Shown: one piece after another, positions 17,046 to 24,944 of the stretch
Numbering within the stretch: position 1 is the first letter of the stretch
Layout: every line of letters begins with the position of its first letter
DNA from: Mucilaginibacter aquaedulcis
GTDB lineage: Bacteria; Bacteroidota; Bacteroidia; Sphingobacteriales; Sphingobacteriaceae
Reading direction: 5' to 3'
Length of the DNA: 64,000 nt
NCBI RefSeq assembly: GCF_030409325.1
Contig: NZ_JAUFPR010000004.1
Coordinates: 605,548-669,547 of the forward strand
The notes under the pieces: model-generated
Database searches by the model: none
Seen by the model: only the letters and a program-made list of their open reading frames with translations
What the model was told of the DNA's origin: nothing
Position numbers and translations under genes: made by a program

Positions 17046-18569
17046 ATGAAAAGACTTTTACTATTAGCGCTGTTCATCTTCTCTACAGCCACATTTACCT
17101 TTGGTCAGCAACAGCCACCATTTATTGAAAACAACCTTGATGCTTATATTAAACAAGGCTTAAAAGACTGGAATTTACCAGGCCTCGCCATTGCCATAGT
17201 AAAGGACGGTAAAACCGTTGTGATGAAGGGTTATGGCTTAGCCGACATTAAAACACAAACGCCTGTTGACGAAAACACCCTGTTCATGATAGCCAGCAAC
17301 AGCAAGCTTTTTACAGGCACGGCACTGGCCCAGTTGGATGTTGACAAAAAACTATCGCTTGATGATAAGATCACCAAGTACTTTCCTGGTTATACCTTGT
17401 ACGATGCCAATACCACGGCATTGGTTACTATTAAAGATTTACTGGGGCACCATTTAGGTACCAAAACCTTCCAGGGCGATTTTACCTTCTGGAACACTAC
17501 CCTGTCGCGCCAGCAAATTATGGATAAAATGAAGTTGCTGAAACCATCAATGGAGTTTAGGCAGGGCTTTGGTTATTGCAACAGCTGCTTTTTAACAGCA
17601 GGACAAGTAATTGAGCAAGTTACCGGCAAACCCTGGGAAACGTATGTGCAGGACAGTATACTTACACCTTTGGGAATGAGCAATACTTATCCGCTTACAT
17701 TAGGAATAGCCGGGCGAAAAGGGATCTCAGAACCATATACCAACGCCTTTACCGGAACAATGACCGAATTGCCATATGATCAGGTAGATAACCTTGCACC
17801 TGCCGGGAGTATTGTGAGCAACGTAAAAGACGTTGCCAAATGGCTCACTATGCAGCTTGACAGCGGCAAGTTTGAAGGTAAACAGATAATACAATGGAAA
17901 GCACTTCAAAAAACCCGCGACCAGAATACCATTTTAAGCAGCAGAGCTTCCTCTACTTATCCTACTCATTTCAGGGGGTATGGACTTGGCGTTTTTGAGT
18001 CAGACTATAACGGCAAACAAATATTTTGGCATACCGGTGGCGCTAATGGCTTTGTTACCAACACCTGTTTTGTACCTGAGGAAAACCTGGCTATCACAAT
18101 TTTAACCAATAACGATAATCAAAGCTTTTTTGAAGCGCTACGTTATCAGATACTGGATGCCTATCTGGGTGTAAAGTTTACTGACCGCAGCCAGGCCATG
18201 TTGAAAGAGTTTAACAAAGAGCAGGCAGAAACAGTAAAGAAAACCAATAACATGCGCGCCCGTGTAAAAGGAAAGCAACCTGAATTGCCTCTTACAGCTT
18301 ATGCAGGGCAGTACCAAAACACCCTTTATGGTAATATTGAAATTTCGGTTGACAAAAAAGACCTGCTGATCAAATTTAACCAGCATAAGTTTCTTACAGC
18401 TACTTTGCAGTACATGGATAATAACGAGTGGTTGTTAACCTATAACAACGCCGCTTTTGGCATTTTCCCGCTGAAGTTTAAAATTCAAAACAACAAGGTG
18501 ATATCAACTGAAACTAAAGTGAACGATGGCCTGGAGTATGATCCATACTTATTTGTAAAACAGAATTAA
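17046..18569 (+). CDS. Secreted serine hydrolase, class C beta-lactamase/AmpH-like family, with DUF3471-like tail
   Basis: 507 aa. Signal peptide to about residue 20 (LALFIFSTATFTFG). The catalytic domain has Ser84-x-x-Lys87 (ASNSKLF), a Tyr-x-Asn equivalent in FGYCNS and HTG in FWHTGGANGF, the three motifs of penicillin-binding-protein-like serine hydrolases. The last 110 residues (LPLTAYAGQYQNTLYGNIEIS) form a DUF3471/lipocalin-like beta domain. Likely a peptidase or esterase acting in the periplasm; antibiotic hydrolysis is not implied. Note DLLGHHLGT where homologues often have LLxHxSG. Confidence 0.9.
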   Translation: MKRLLLLALFIFSTATFTFGQQQPPFIENNLDAYIKQGLKDWNLPGLAIAIVKDGKTVVMKGYGLADIKTQTPVDENTLFMIASNSKLFTGTALAQLDVDKKLSLDDKITKYFPGYTLYDANTTALVTIKDLLGHHLGTKTFQGDFTFWNTTLSRQQIMDKMKLLKPSMEFRQGFGYCNSCFLTAGQVIEQVTGKPWETYVQDSILTPLGMSNTYPLTLGIAGRKGISEPYTNAFTGTMTELPYDQVDNLAPAGSIVSNVKDVAKWLTMQLDSGKFEGKQIIQWKALQKTRDQNTILSSRASSTYPTHFRGYGLGVFESDYNGKQIFWHTGGANGFVTNTCFVPEENLAITILTNNDNQSFFEALRYQILDAYLGVKFTDRSQAMLKEFNKEQAETVKKTNNMRARVKGKQPELPLTAYAGQYQNTLYGNIEISVDKKDLLIKFNQHKFLTATLQYMDNNEWLLTYNNAAFGIFPLKFKIQNNKVISTETKVNDGLEYDPYLFVKQN

Positions 18570-18597
18570 TATTTCAACGCTTTTTATAATTAGCTGG

Positions 18598-18626
18598 GAA
18601 GCCAGCCTCTATATGGGGCTGGCTTC
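18598..18626. terminator. Bidirectional terminator between serine hydrolase and 7TM receptor genes
   Basis: A 10-bp perfect stem GAAGCCAGCC/GGCTGGCTTC with a 9-base loop. It lies 29 bp after the serine hydrolase stop and overlaps the last codons of the convergent receptor gene. Confidence 0.7.
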
Positions 18627-19592
18627 TTGATTATTGGCCTTTTTAAAGAGCTGCCTGGTGTGCTGTGGTACTCGTTTTTCCAGGCGTTTGTTTAATATAT
18701 CTTTTAACTCTTCGTTTTGATTTAGCTCCATGATCATGCGCTGCTGTGCATCGTCGTTTTCTTTTTTTGATAACCATGCTTTATAGCTTAGAGCAAATGA
18801 AATAAATAGCAACTGAATAACAAAACAGATGCTTAGGCTATAATAATTAAACCCAGTACCGGGTAACCACCCAATGCCAAAAGCTATGCAGCTTTTAATA
18901 ACAAAACCGGCCAGTAAAAAAGCGTAGCCTATTACAAAGAAACGGGCGGGCTTATAGCCTTTATATAAAGTGTAACAGCCAGCATATAAGGCCAGCGACA
19001 AGGGTATAAACTCAATGATTGTATAATTGAACCAATTATTATTTATCACCAGGCAATCCACAAAATAAAAACAGCGGCACACCATAACCCAGCCAATAGC
19101 TTTATTTAGCCAGGGAACATTGGCTTTTAAATTGAGCAGGCTTCGTGTAAATAACAACGCGAAAATACTGACGGCAAACAAGGCAATCCCGTATGCATAC
19201 TGATTCCATATCGGCGAGTTGGGCCATATATATTGGTATGCAATACCATCGTTGCACATTTCATAAATTCCTATACTTAGGTTATAGGCAATGTAATAGA
19301 GGTATTGTACCTGGCACCTAACCATGAACATGATGAGATTGTAGAGGCAAAATGCCAGTATCAGACCATAAAAAATGCCCAAAAAGAAATATTCATTATG
19401 GGTAATGCTTTTTAACTGGCTAATGGTGATTTTGCCAGTAGTATCTTTGAGCCAGGTTAATTGGTTATACTCAAATATATGCTGTTGTATAGTGTCATTT
19501 ATAGGTGCAAGCGCATGCGACCGGGCTCCAATAATAAAGCACGACAATAACACCACAATGGGTATTAAAGATCTCAACAAAAATTTAAACAT
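18609..19592 (-). CDS. 7TM-DISM membrane receptor without a kinase or output domain
   Basis: 327 aa from the ATG at 19592 (MFKFLLRSLIPIVVLL), giving an N-terminal signal/anchor. A short periplasmic stretch is followed by the 7TM-DISM signature FFLGIFYGLILAFCLYNLIMF and YLYYIAYNLSIGIYEM, with seven membrane segments to about residue 265. The tail is a coiled coil (MIMELNQNEELKDILNKRLEKRV) that in full-length relatives leads into a histidine kinase or GGDEF domain. Here the protein ends 30 residues later, at QEASPI. It is either a natural short form signalling through a partner or a truncated gene. No kinase gene is adjacent. Confidence 0.8.
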   Translation of the reverse strand: MFKFLLRSLIPIVVLLSCFIIGARSHALAPINDTIQQHIFEYNQLTWLKDTTGKITISQLKSITHNEYFFLGIFYGLILAFCLYNLIMFMVRCQVQYLYYIAYNLSIGIYEMCNDGIAYQYIWPNSPIWNQYAYGIALFAVSIFALLFTRSLLNLKANVPWLNKAIGWVMVCRCFYFVDCLVINNNWFNYTIIEFIPLSLALYAGCYTLYKGYKPARFFVIGYAFLLAGFVIKSCIAFGIGWLPGTGFNYYSLSICFVIQLLFISFALSYKAWLSKKENDDAQQRMIMELNQNEELKDILNKRLEKRVPQHTRQLFKKANNQEASPI

Positions 19593-19879
19593 GCTCTCAG
19601 ACAGGTAAGAACTTTCGTACCCATAGTTTGCTACAGGCACGAAAGGGTTAAGTTTTTTTGGTTAGCGTCAGGCCGGATACAATAATAATATTTTTCTTTT
19701 TATAATCCTATTAAAAGTACTTAATACAGTTATTTAACCCATTGTAATTAAGTATAATGCACTGATTTTTTATGTGTTTAGGGCGCGATAAGCTAAAAAA
19801 GCCATGCCTGTGTTTATTAACAATTGTATATTAGTGTGTTGTTATTTTAATAACGGCGTATTTAAATTGATTTAATGCC

Positions 19880-20632
19880 ATGAATAAAAGATTGCTCGCG
19901 TTTTTAACGCTTACTGTTTTTTTGATCCATCATAGTTTATTCGCGCAAAATTTAAGGGTGGCAGCGGCGGCCAATCTGCAATCGGTAATTGAGGATTTAC
20001 AGAAGGATTTTAAACAAAAAACAGGTGTGGTTATCGAGCCTGTTGTTGGCTCGTCAGGAAAACTGGTGGCGCAGATCAGTAATGGGGCTCCTTTTGACGT
20101 GTTTTTATCTGCCGATATGACCTTCCCCGAAACACTGTATAAGAATGGGTTCGCTTTAAAAAAGCCGGAGGTTTACGCTGCGGGCAGCCTGATCATTTGC
20201 AGTTCGCAAAATATTGGCTTTAATAACTGGGAGCGGCTGCTCATGACCGCACGGGTTAAAAAGGTGGCTATAGCCAACCCATCAATTGCCCCCTATGGCA
20301 AGGCTGCTACAGAACTATTGCAGGGTAAAGGAATTTTGGATGATATGCAATCAAAAATAGTATATGGCGAAAGTATCTCGCAGGTTAATACTTACATTAC
20401 TACAGGCGTAGTTGATATTGGCTTTACTACCCAGGCCCTGATCAAAGAAACAGGCAGCAAAACAAAACTCTATTTCCTGGTTATTGACCCAAGCCAATAT
20501 CAACCCATACTGCAAGGCATTGTGTTATTGAAACATGCCAAAGGCAATCCCGATGCAGACAAGTTTTATCAATACATTTTAGGTCCATCGGCAAAGAAGA
20601 TATTTGCCTCATATGGTTACCGCCTGCCATAA
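19880..20632 (+). CDS. modA: Molybdate ABC transporter, periplasmic binding protein
   Basis: 250 aa with a signal peptide (AFLTLTVFLIHHSLFAQ). ModA hallmarks: LRVAAAANLQSVIEDL, VGSSGKLVAQISNGAPFDVFLSAD, and YGESISQVNTYITTGVVDIGFTTQAL. It captures molybdate (or tungstate) in the periplasm and hands it to ModB. First gene of modABC, 17 bp ahead of modB. The 240-bp upstream region shows no molybdenum-cofactor riboswitch that I can recognise. Confidence 0.93.
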   Translation: MNKRLLAFLTLTVFLIHHSLFAQNLRVAAAANLQSVIEDLQKDFKQKTGVVIEPVVGSSGKLVAQISNGAPFDVFLSADMTFPETLYKNGFALKKPEVYAAGSLIICSSQNIGFNNWERLLMTARVKKVAIANPSIAPYGKAATELLQGKGILDDMQSKIVYGESISQVNTYITTGVVDIGFTTQALIKETGSKTKLYFLVIDPSQYQPILQGIVLLKHAKGNPDADKFYQYILGPSAKKIFASYGYRLP

Positions 20633-20649
20633 AACAGTTATTTTTACTT

Positions 20650-21321
20650 ATGGACCTTACTCCCATTTGGCTTACCTTAAAATTAGCAGGCATAACTACC
20701 CTGCTGCTGTTGGTTGTCGGGCTTCCGTTTGCCTGGTGGCTTTCACGGGGGCGGTCATTTTTTAAGATCATCATTGAAGCCATCATCACTATGCCGCTGG
20801 TGCTGCCGCCATCGGTGCTTGGTTTTTATTTACTGTTGGCCTTTAGTCCGCAGCATGGTGTAGGTAAGTGGTTGCAGGAAGTATTTAACGTGCAGTTTGT
20901 ATTCTCATTTCAGGGGTTGGTGCTGGCCTCTGTTATTTACAGCGTGCCATTTATGGTAGGCCCGGTAAAATCGGCTTTACAGCAATTGCCGCCGGCGCTG
21001 GCAGAAGCATCGTACACATTGGGGAAAACAGAATGGCAAACCTTCAGGTACGTGTTGCTACCTAATATAAAACCATCGTTATTAACAGCCACGGTGCTTA
21101 CTTTTGCCCATACCCTGGGCGAGTTTGGAGTAGTATTAATGATTGGCGGCAACATACCGGGAATAACCCGGGTGGCATCCATAGCAGTATATGATTCGGT
21201 TGAACGGCAAGACTATGTAATGGCTAATAACTATTCGCTCGTTTTATTTTCGATCACCTTTGTGTTGGTGATAGCTGTTTTTGTAATTAATAAATATCAG
21301 GCAAAAAGCCCACTGGGATGA
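20650..21321 (+). CDS. modB: Molybdate ABC transporter permease
   Basis: 223 aa, five to six membrane segments. MDLTPIWLTLKLAGITTLLLL opens the protein and EASYTLGKTEWQTFRYVLLPN is the EAA loop that docks ModC; TLGEFGVVLMIGGNIPG is typical of ModB. Forms the inner-membrane channel. Its stop overlaps the modC start by 4 bp (ATGA). Confidence 0.93.
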   Translation: MDLTPIWLTLKLAGITTLLLLVVGLPFAWWLSRGRSFFKIIIEAIITMPLVLPPSVLGFYLLLAFSPQHGVGKWLQEVFNVQFVFSFQGLVLASVIYSVPFMVGPVKSALQQLPPALAEASYTLGKTEWQTFRYVLLPNIKPSLLTATVLTFAHTLGEFGVVLMIGGNIPGITRVASIAVYDSVERQDYVMANNYSLVLFSITFVLVIAVFVINKYQAKSPLG

Positions 21322-21935
21322 TCAGTATAGCCATCGAAAAAAAATTAAAGGCCTATCATGGCCAGCAGCTATTGCAGGTTAACCGGCAATTTGTCGCAGG
21401 TAGCATAACCAAAATATATGGCCCTTCGGGGGCCGGCAAAACCACTTTTTTAAAGATCATTGCAGGGTTAATTGTACCAGAAAAAGGAACTATTATTAAT
21501 GATGGAGTTACCTGGTATAATGCCGAAGCCAAGATAAACATGCCTGTGCAGCAAAGAAACATTGGCTTTGTTTTTCAGCAATACGCCTTGTTCCCTAATA
21601 TGACGGTAAAGCAGCAAATGGAATATGCGACTACCGACGAGGCCTGGATAAATAAACTATTACTTTTAGGTAAGCTGGATACCCTGCAGGAGCATAAGCC
21701 CGAATATCTTTCAGGAGGGCAACAGCAGCGCCTGGCTATATTAAGAGCACTGGCTACAAAGCCAAAATTATTGCTGATGGACGAACCCTTCTCGGCCCTG
21801 GATGTTAAAATGAAAACAACGCTTATTGTAGAATTAAAACCGATTTTAAAAGAATTGGGTGCAACAACCCTGATAGTGAGTCATAATCCGCAGGAGCTGG
21901 AAGAGCTTGGTAATGAGGAAATGTTGTTTGAGTAA
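21318..21935 (+). CDS. modC: Molybdate ABC transporter ATPase, short form
   Basis: 205 aa. Walker A GPSGAGKTT, Q-loop FVFQQYALFP, signature LSGGQQQR, Walker B LLLMDEPFSALD, H-loop IVSHNPQE. It powers ModAB import. Typical proteobacterial ModC proteins are about 350 aa with a C-terminal Mop (molybdate-sensing) domain; this one stops after the nucleotide-binding domain, so feedback by a Mop domain is absent. Overlaps modB by 4 bp. Confidence 0.88.
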   Translation: MISIAIEKKLKAYHGQQLLQVNRQFVAGSITKIYGPSGAGKTTFLKIIAGLIVPEKGTIINDGVTWYNAEAKINMPVQQRNIGFVFQQYALFPNMTVKQQMEYATTDEAWINKLLLLGKLDTLQEHKPEYLSGGQQQRLAILRALATKPKLLLMDEPFSALDVKMKTTLIVELKPILKELGATTLIVSHNPQELEELGNEEMLFE

Positions 21936-21948
21936 AGGACATAAAAAA

Positions 21949-21969
21949 GGGGAGTTTTCAAAACTCCCC
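21949..21969. terminator. Intrinsic terminator, modC / Met-rich peptide gene
   Basis: A 9-bp stem GGGGAGTTT/AAACTCCCC with a 3-base loop, preceded on the plus strand by A6, between the convergent modC and Met-rich peptide genes. The A-run favours termination of the minus-strand transcript. Confidence 0.65.
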
Positions 21970-21991
21970 CCTCTCAGAAACAAAAACAAAC

Positions 21992-22234
21992 TTACATTTT
22001 GCTTGCACTGTCTTTCGACATCTTCTTTTTATCCATTTTGCCTTTCTGCATTTTGTCCATTTTTTTCTTCTCCATCTTGTCCATTTTGCCTTTATCCATT
22101 TTGCCCATCTTACCGGTATCGCTTACAGCAACGGTTGTCCTTTTTAGTGGAGTTAATGATTTGGCCTGCACATTGGCAGTTAAACAAACGGCTACTAAAC
22201 CTGCGGCTAACACGCCCGAAATAATTGTTTTCAT
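21992..22234 (-). CDS. Small secreted Met/Lys-rich repeat peptide (MxKDx/MrpX-like)
   Basis: 80 aa. A signal peptide (KTIISGVLAAGLVAVCLTAN, cleavage likely after VQA) gives a mature peptide of about 56 residues. From residue 41 it is almost only Lys, Met, Asp and Gly in a degenerate KMDK/KMxK repeat, with nine Met between residues 43 and 80. This resembles the pentapeptide MXKDX family and the methionine-rich periplasmic peptide MrpX, whose Met residues act as a sacrificial oxidant sink. It has its own ECF-type promoter (22282-22310), shared in sequence with the sigma gene and the Mo-oxidoreductase operon. A role in metal binding is the main alternative. Confidence 0.8.
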   Translation of the reverse strand: MKTIISGVLAAGLVAVCLTANVQAKSLTPLKRTTVAVSDTGKMGKMDKGKMDKMEKKKMDKMQKGKMDKKKMSKDSASKM

Positions 22235-22281
22235 ACTTTGATTTTTAGTTTTTTTGTTTGGTTCTTGTGAACATTTAAACC

Positions 22282-22310
22282 TTAGTCGGCCGGGTTTGGC
22301 AAACCTTACA
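22282..22310 (-). promoter_or_regulatory. ECF sigma promoter 1 (Met-rich peptide gene)
   Basis: Read on the minus strand: TGTAAGG (22310-22304), 15 bp, CGACTAA (22288-22282), then 47 bp to the ATG. Identical boxes and spacing occur at 23212-23240 and 23358-23386. Confidence 0.85.
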
Positions 22311-22323
22311 AAGTATTTTCGTT

Positions 22324-22602
22324 TTATTTATTCAGCTCGTTTTCAATTCTGTCCTGAAGGTCTTTTTTAAAGTCTTCATCGAGTTTTGCAGTAGAAGCCT
22401 GTTGCGCCGAATCGCGGAAAAGCTGCAGTACCATGGTGCTGATCACGTGGCTTTGCTTGTTATAAAGTTTACACATAGAGCATCCTGCCAAATGTATCCT
22501 GAGCTCTACACTTTCACGAAAGCTGAGTTTGGTGATCTGCCTTTTCTCGATCAGCAAGGTGGCCTGCTTGCAGTTGTATATAACTTTTTTAAGATGATTC
22601 AT
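22324..22602 (-). CDS. Zinc-finger anti-sigma factor (zf-HC2-like), cytosolic
   Basis: 92 aa, no membrane segment. Cys11, His37, Cys41 and Cys44 (HLAGCSMC) form the HxxxCxxC zinc-binding anti-sigma motif. Such ZAS proteins hold an ECF sigma factor and release it when the Cys/Zn site is oxidised or otherwise disturbed. The gene follows the sigma gene by 6 bp on the same strand, so they are co-expressed. A cytosolic redox-sensing mode fits the absence of a transmembrane part, but is inference. Confidence 0.85.
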   Translation of the reverse strand: MNHLKKVIYNCKQATLLIEKRQITKLSFRESVELRIHLAGCSMCKLYNKQSHVISTMVLQLFRDSAQQASTAKLDEDFKKDLQDRIENELNK

Positions 22603-22608
22603 AGCTAA

Positions 22609-23181
22609 TTAAATCCAGTTTTTTTGAAGGCAGGCCCTCAGGCTCAGTTTAGCCCGGTGAATAATAACCCAAAAGTTTGCCTGTGAAACCCTGAGTTCCG
22701 TACAGATTAATTCGGTAGTGGCGTCATCCATATGTTTCATAGTAAAAACCGACATCCACAACGTCGGGAGCTTTTGCATACAGAGTTGCAGTATATGGTT
22801 AAACTCCTTACCCCTCAGCGGATCTTGATCTTCAATACCAAATGGCAATGGCCTGTTACTGTCGTTCCAGTGACCTGTGTCTTCGTCAAAAAAATCCTTT
22901 TGCTCATCCTCCGCTTGTTTTTCGGTTACATTATTGAGCCCCGATGATTTTTTACGATAAACATCAACTATTTTATTTTTCAGGATGGCGGTAAGCCACG
23001 TTCGTTCAGAGCTTTTACCCTCAAATTGACTCGCCCGCTGCAATGCGGCCAAAAAAGTTTCCTGCACCAGATCCTTCGCCAGCTCCTCATTGTTGAGGCG
23101 CGATATTGTGTAGGCATACAGGTAATCGGCATGGGTATCAACCCATTTGTGAGGGTTTAACAATTGATTTTCCGTTGTCAT
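22609..23181 (-). CDS. ECF RNA polymerase sigma factor controlling the local regulon
   Basis: 190 aa. Region 2 is at about 18-90 (YTISRLNNEELAKDLVQETFLAALQRA; WLTAILKNKIVDVYRKK) and region 4 at about 130-185 (CMQKLPTLWMSVFTMKHMDD; QANFWVIIHRAKLSLRACL). It is transcribed from a promoter with the same boxes as two neighbouring units, so autoregulation is likely. Partner: the zinc anti-sigma factor immediately downstream. The predicted target sequence is TGTAAGG-N15-CGACTAA. Confidence 0.92.
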   Translation of the reverse strand: MTTENQLLNPHKWVDTHADYLYAYTISRLNNEELAKDLVQETFLAALQRASQFEGKSSERTWLTAILKNKIVDVYRKKSSGLNNVTEKQAEDEQKDFFDEDTGHWNDSNRPLPFGIEDQDPLRGKEFNHILQLCMQKLPTLWMSVFTMKHMDDATTELICTELRVSQANFWVIIHRAKLSLRACLQKNWI

Positions 23182-23211
23182 TAATAAAGATGTTTGGTAC
23201 CACTTTATTTA

Positions 23212-23240
23212 TTAGTCGGTAAGATGCGCAAATCCTTACA
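23212..23240 (-). promoter_or_regulatory. ECF sigma promoter 2 (sigma/anti-sigma operon)
   Basis: Minus strand TGTAAGG (23240-23234), 15 bp, CGACTAA (23218-23212), then 30 bp to the sigma ATG. Same boxes and spacing as the two flanking promoters, indicating positive autoregulation. Confidence 0.85.
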
Positions 23241-23357
23241 AAAGAACATTCATTTTATAAGGCCTTGATTATTGATTAAATTTACATATACCCTGTTGAT
23301 AATAAATAATTTATATCGCTATTGGCAGACAGCTGTCAAAAGAAAAATAAAATTTAT

Positions 23358-23386
23358 TGTAAGGTCTTAGCCCGCAAGCCGACTAA
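23358..23386 (+). promoter_or_regulatory. ECF sigma promoter 3 (DUF1223/cytochrome/Mo-oxidoreductase operon)
   Basis: TGTAAGG at 23358-23364, 15 bp, CGACTAA at 23380-23386, then 31 bp to the ATG at 23418. Divergent from promoter 2, about 120 bp away, with the same boxes. Confidence 0.85.
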
Positions 23387-23417
23387 GCGGTAAAAACGTA
23401 TATCAAATAATTGAAAT

Positions 23418-24212
23418 ATGAAACCGATAAAAATATTTGAACTAACCGCAGGCATTGTTATTACGGCAATGATTGTAGCCGCGGCAGTCAATTATAAAAA
23501 TATAAGAGGACTAAAAAGGGATGATTTAAAATCAGATAATAAAGGCTTTGCAGTTGTGGAACTTTTTACATCAGAAGGCTGTTCAAGCTGCCCTCCGGCT
23601 GATGAGCTGGTAGGCAGGATTCAAAAAGAAGATCAGGATAAACCGGTTTACATACTGGCCTACCATGTTGACTACTGGAACCGCCTGGGATGGAAAGATG
23701 TTTTTAGCAATGCCGATTATTCAAAACGGCAAAGCAAATACGCCGGCTGGCTAAACCTGCAATCTGTTTATACACCGCAAATTGTGGTTAATGGTAAAAA
23801 GGAATTTGTAGGTTCAGAAGAAGGCAAGTTGCGTAATGCCATTACTGCGGGTTTACGGATGCAGTCTTCAACTGTTTTAGCCCTCAGCGCATTAACAGAC
23901 CCGGGACACGCGCTTATACAGTATGATGCGAAAGGAGCGGAAAAGAATACCAGTTTGCTGGTGGCCTTGATTCAAAAATCAGCGCAAACAAAGGTAAAGA
24001 GCGGCGAAAATGGCGGGCATACACTATCCCATGTTCAAATTGTACGTAAAGTGCAAAGCTTACCCTTAACCGGAAATGCAAGCGGCAAAACAACGATTGC
24101 CTTACCCGATGGTTTTACTGCACAGGGCTGGGAAGTAATAGGATTTGTACAGAATGATGCCAACGGCGAAATTTTAGCAGCTGCTAAAATTGATTTTAAT
24201 ACAGCTAAATAA
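23418..24212 (+). CDS. DUF1223 thioredoxin-fold exported protein
   Basis: 264 aa. N-terminal signal anchor (AGIVITAMIVAAAVNY). The DUF1223 core VVELFTSEGCSSCPPADEL has a CxxC at Cys55/Cys58, followed by PVYILAYHVDYWNRLGWKD and YTPQIVVNGKKEFVGSEEG. The family has a thioredoxin-like fold, is predicted periplasmic and has no settled function; the CxxC suggests a redox role. First gene of the operon driven by the ECF promoter at 23358; the cytochrome b gene follows after 24 bp. Confidence 0.88.
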   Translation: MKPIKIFELTAGIVITAMIVAAAVNYKNIRGLKRDDLKSDNKGFAVVELFTSEGCSSCPPADELVGRIQKEDQDKPVYILAYHVDYWNRLGWKDVFSNADYSKRQSKYAGWLNLQSVYTPQIVVNGKKEFVGSEEGKLRNAITAGLRMQSSTVLALSALTDPGHALIQYDAKGAEKNTSLLVALIQKSAQTKVKSGENGGHTLSHVQIVRKVQSLPLTGNASGKTTIALPDGFTAQGWEVIGFVQNDANGEILAAAKIDFNTAK

Positions 24213-24236
24213 TAAGGCTTTAAAGAAGATCAGAAA

Positions 24237-24944
24237 ATGAAAGTTATCAAAGAAAAACATCCGCTGGTTATGAGGTGGACGCACTGGGTGAATTTCCCGA
24301 TACTCACCATCATGATCTGGAGCGGGATGCTCATCTATTGGGCAAACGACGAGTATAAGATAACCTTGTTCGGGCACACCTATTTCATGTTTTTTCCGCA
24401 GTGGTTTTATGATAAGCTGAACATTCCCCACCGCCTTGCCGAAGGGATGGCTTTCCACTTTTTATTCATGTGGTTTTTTGTACTGAATGGTATTTTATAT
24501 GTGCTATATACCATTATATCGGGCGAGTGGCGAGAGCTGTTGCCTCAAAAAAAATCATTTAAAGAAGCCTGGCTTGTGCTGCTGCATGATCTGCATATCC
24601 GAAAAATGGCACCTCCTCAAAATAAATATAACGCGGCGCAACGTATTGCCTATACCGCCATTATTGTGATGGGCATAGGCTCTGTAATAACCGGGCTGGC
24701 TATTTATAAGCCGGTTCAGTTTTATTATTTAACATGGCTTTGCGGTGGCTATCACCTGGCCCGCATTTTTCATTTTGTGTTAACTATAGGCTACGTCCTG
24801 TTTTTTATTATACATGTGGTGCAGGTGGTACTTGCCGGTTGGAATAATTTCAGATCGGTTATTTCGGGGTTTGAGGTTATAAATGAAAAGCCAAAGCCAA
24901 TTGTTGAAACTAATACACCAAAGGATGAAAACCCCATTCAGTAA
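24237..24944 (+). CDS. Cytochrome b561-type membrane haem protein
   Basis: 235 aa with four to five membrane helices. Histidines suited to haem ligation sit in HPLVMRWTHWVNF (helix 1), MAFHFLFMW (helix 2) and YHLARIFHF/FIIHVVQVV (last helices), as in the Ni-hydrogenase/formate-dehydrogenase cytochrome b class. It probably moves electrons from quinol to the molybdopterin enzyme encoded next, analogous to MsrQ for MsrP but of a different cytochrome family. Ends with a Pro/Lys-rich cytosolic tail. Overlaps the next gene. Confidence 0.85.
   Translation: MKVIKEKHPLVMRWTHWVNFPILTIMIWSGMLIYWANDEYKITLFGHTYFMFFPQWFYDKLNIPHRLAEGMAFHFLFMWFFVLNGILYVLYTIISGEWRELLPQKKSFKEAWLVLLHDLHIRKMAPPQNKYNAAQRIAYTAIIVMGIGSVITGLAIYKPVQFYYLTWLCGGYHLARIFHFVLTIGYVLFFIIHVVQVVLAGWNNFRSVISGFEVINEKPKPIVETNTPKDENPIQ

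Noticed and set aside
19593..19879. Molybdenum-cofactor riboswitch or ECF promoter before modA
   Set aside because: Neither the TGTAAGG/CGACTAA boxes nor a recognisable Moco aptamer is present.
21999..22241. Leu/Ile/Phe-rich 80-aa plus-strand ORF
   Set aside because: Exact antisense of the KMDK-repeat gene; its hydrophobic repeats are the reverse complement of Lys/Met codons. The minus-strand frame has a signal peptide and an ECF promoter.
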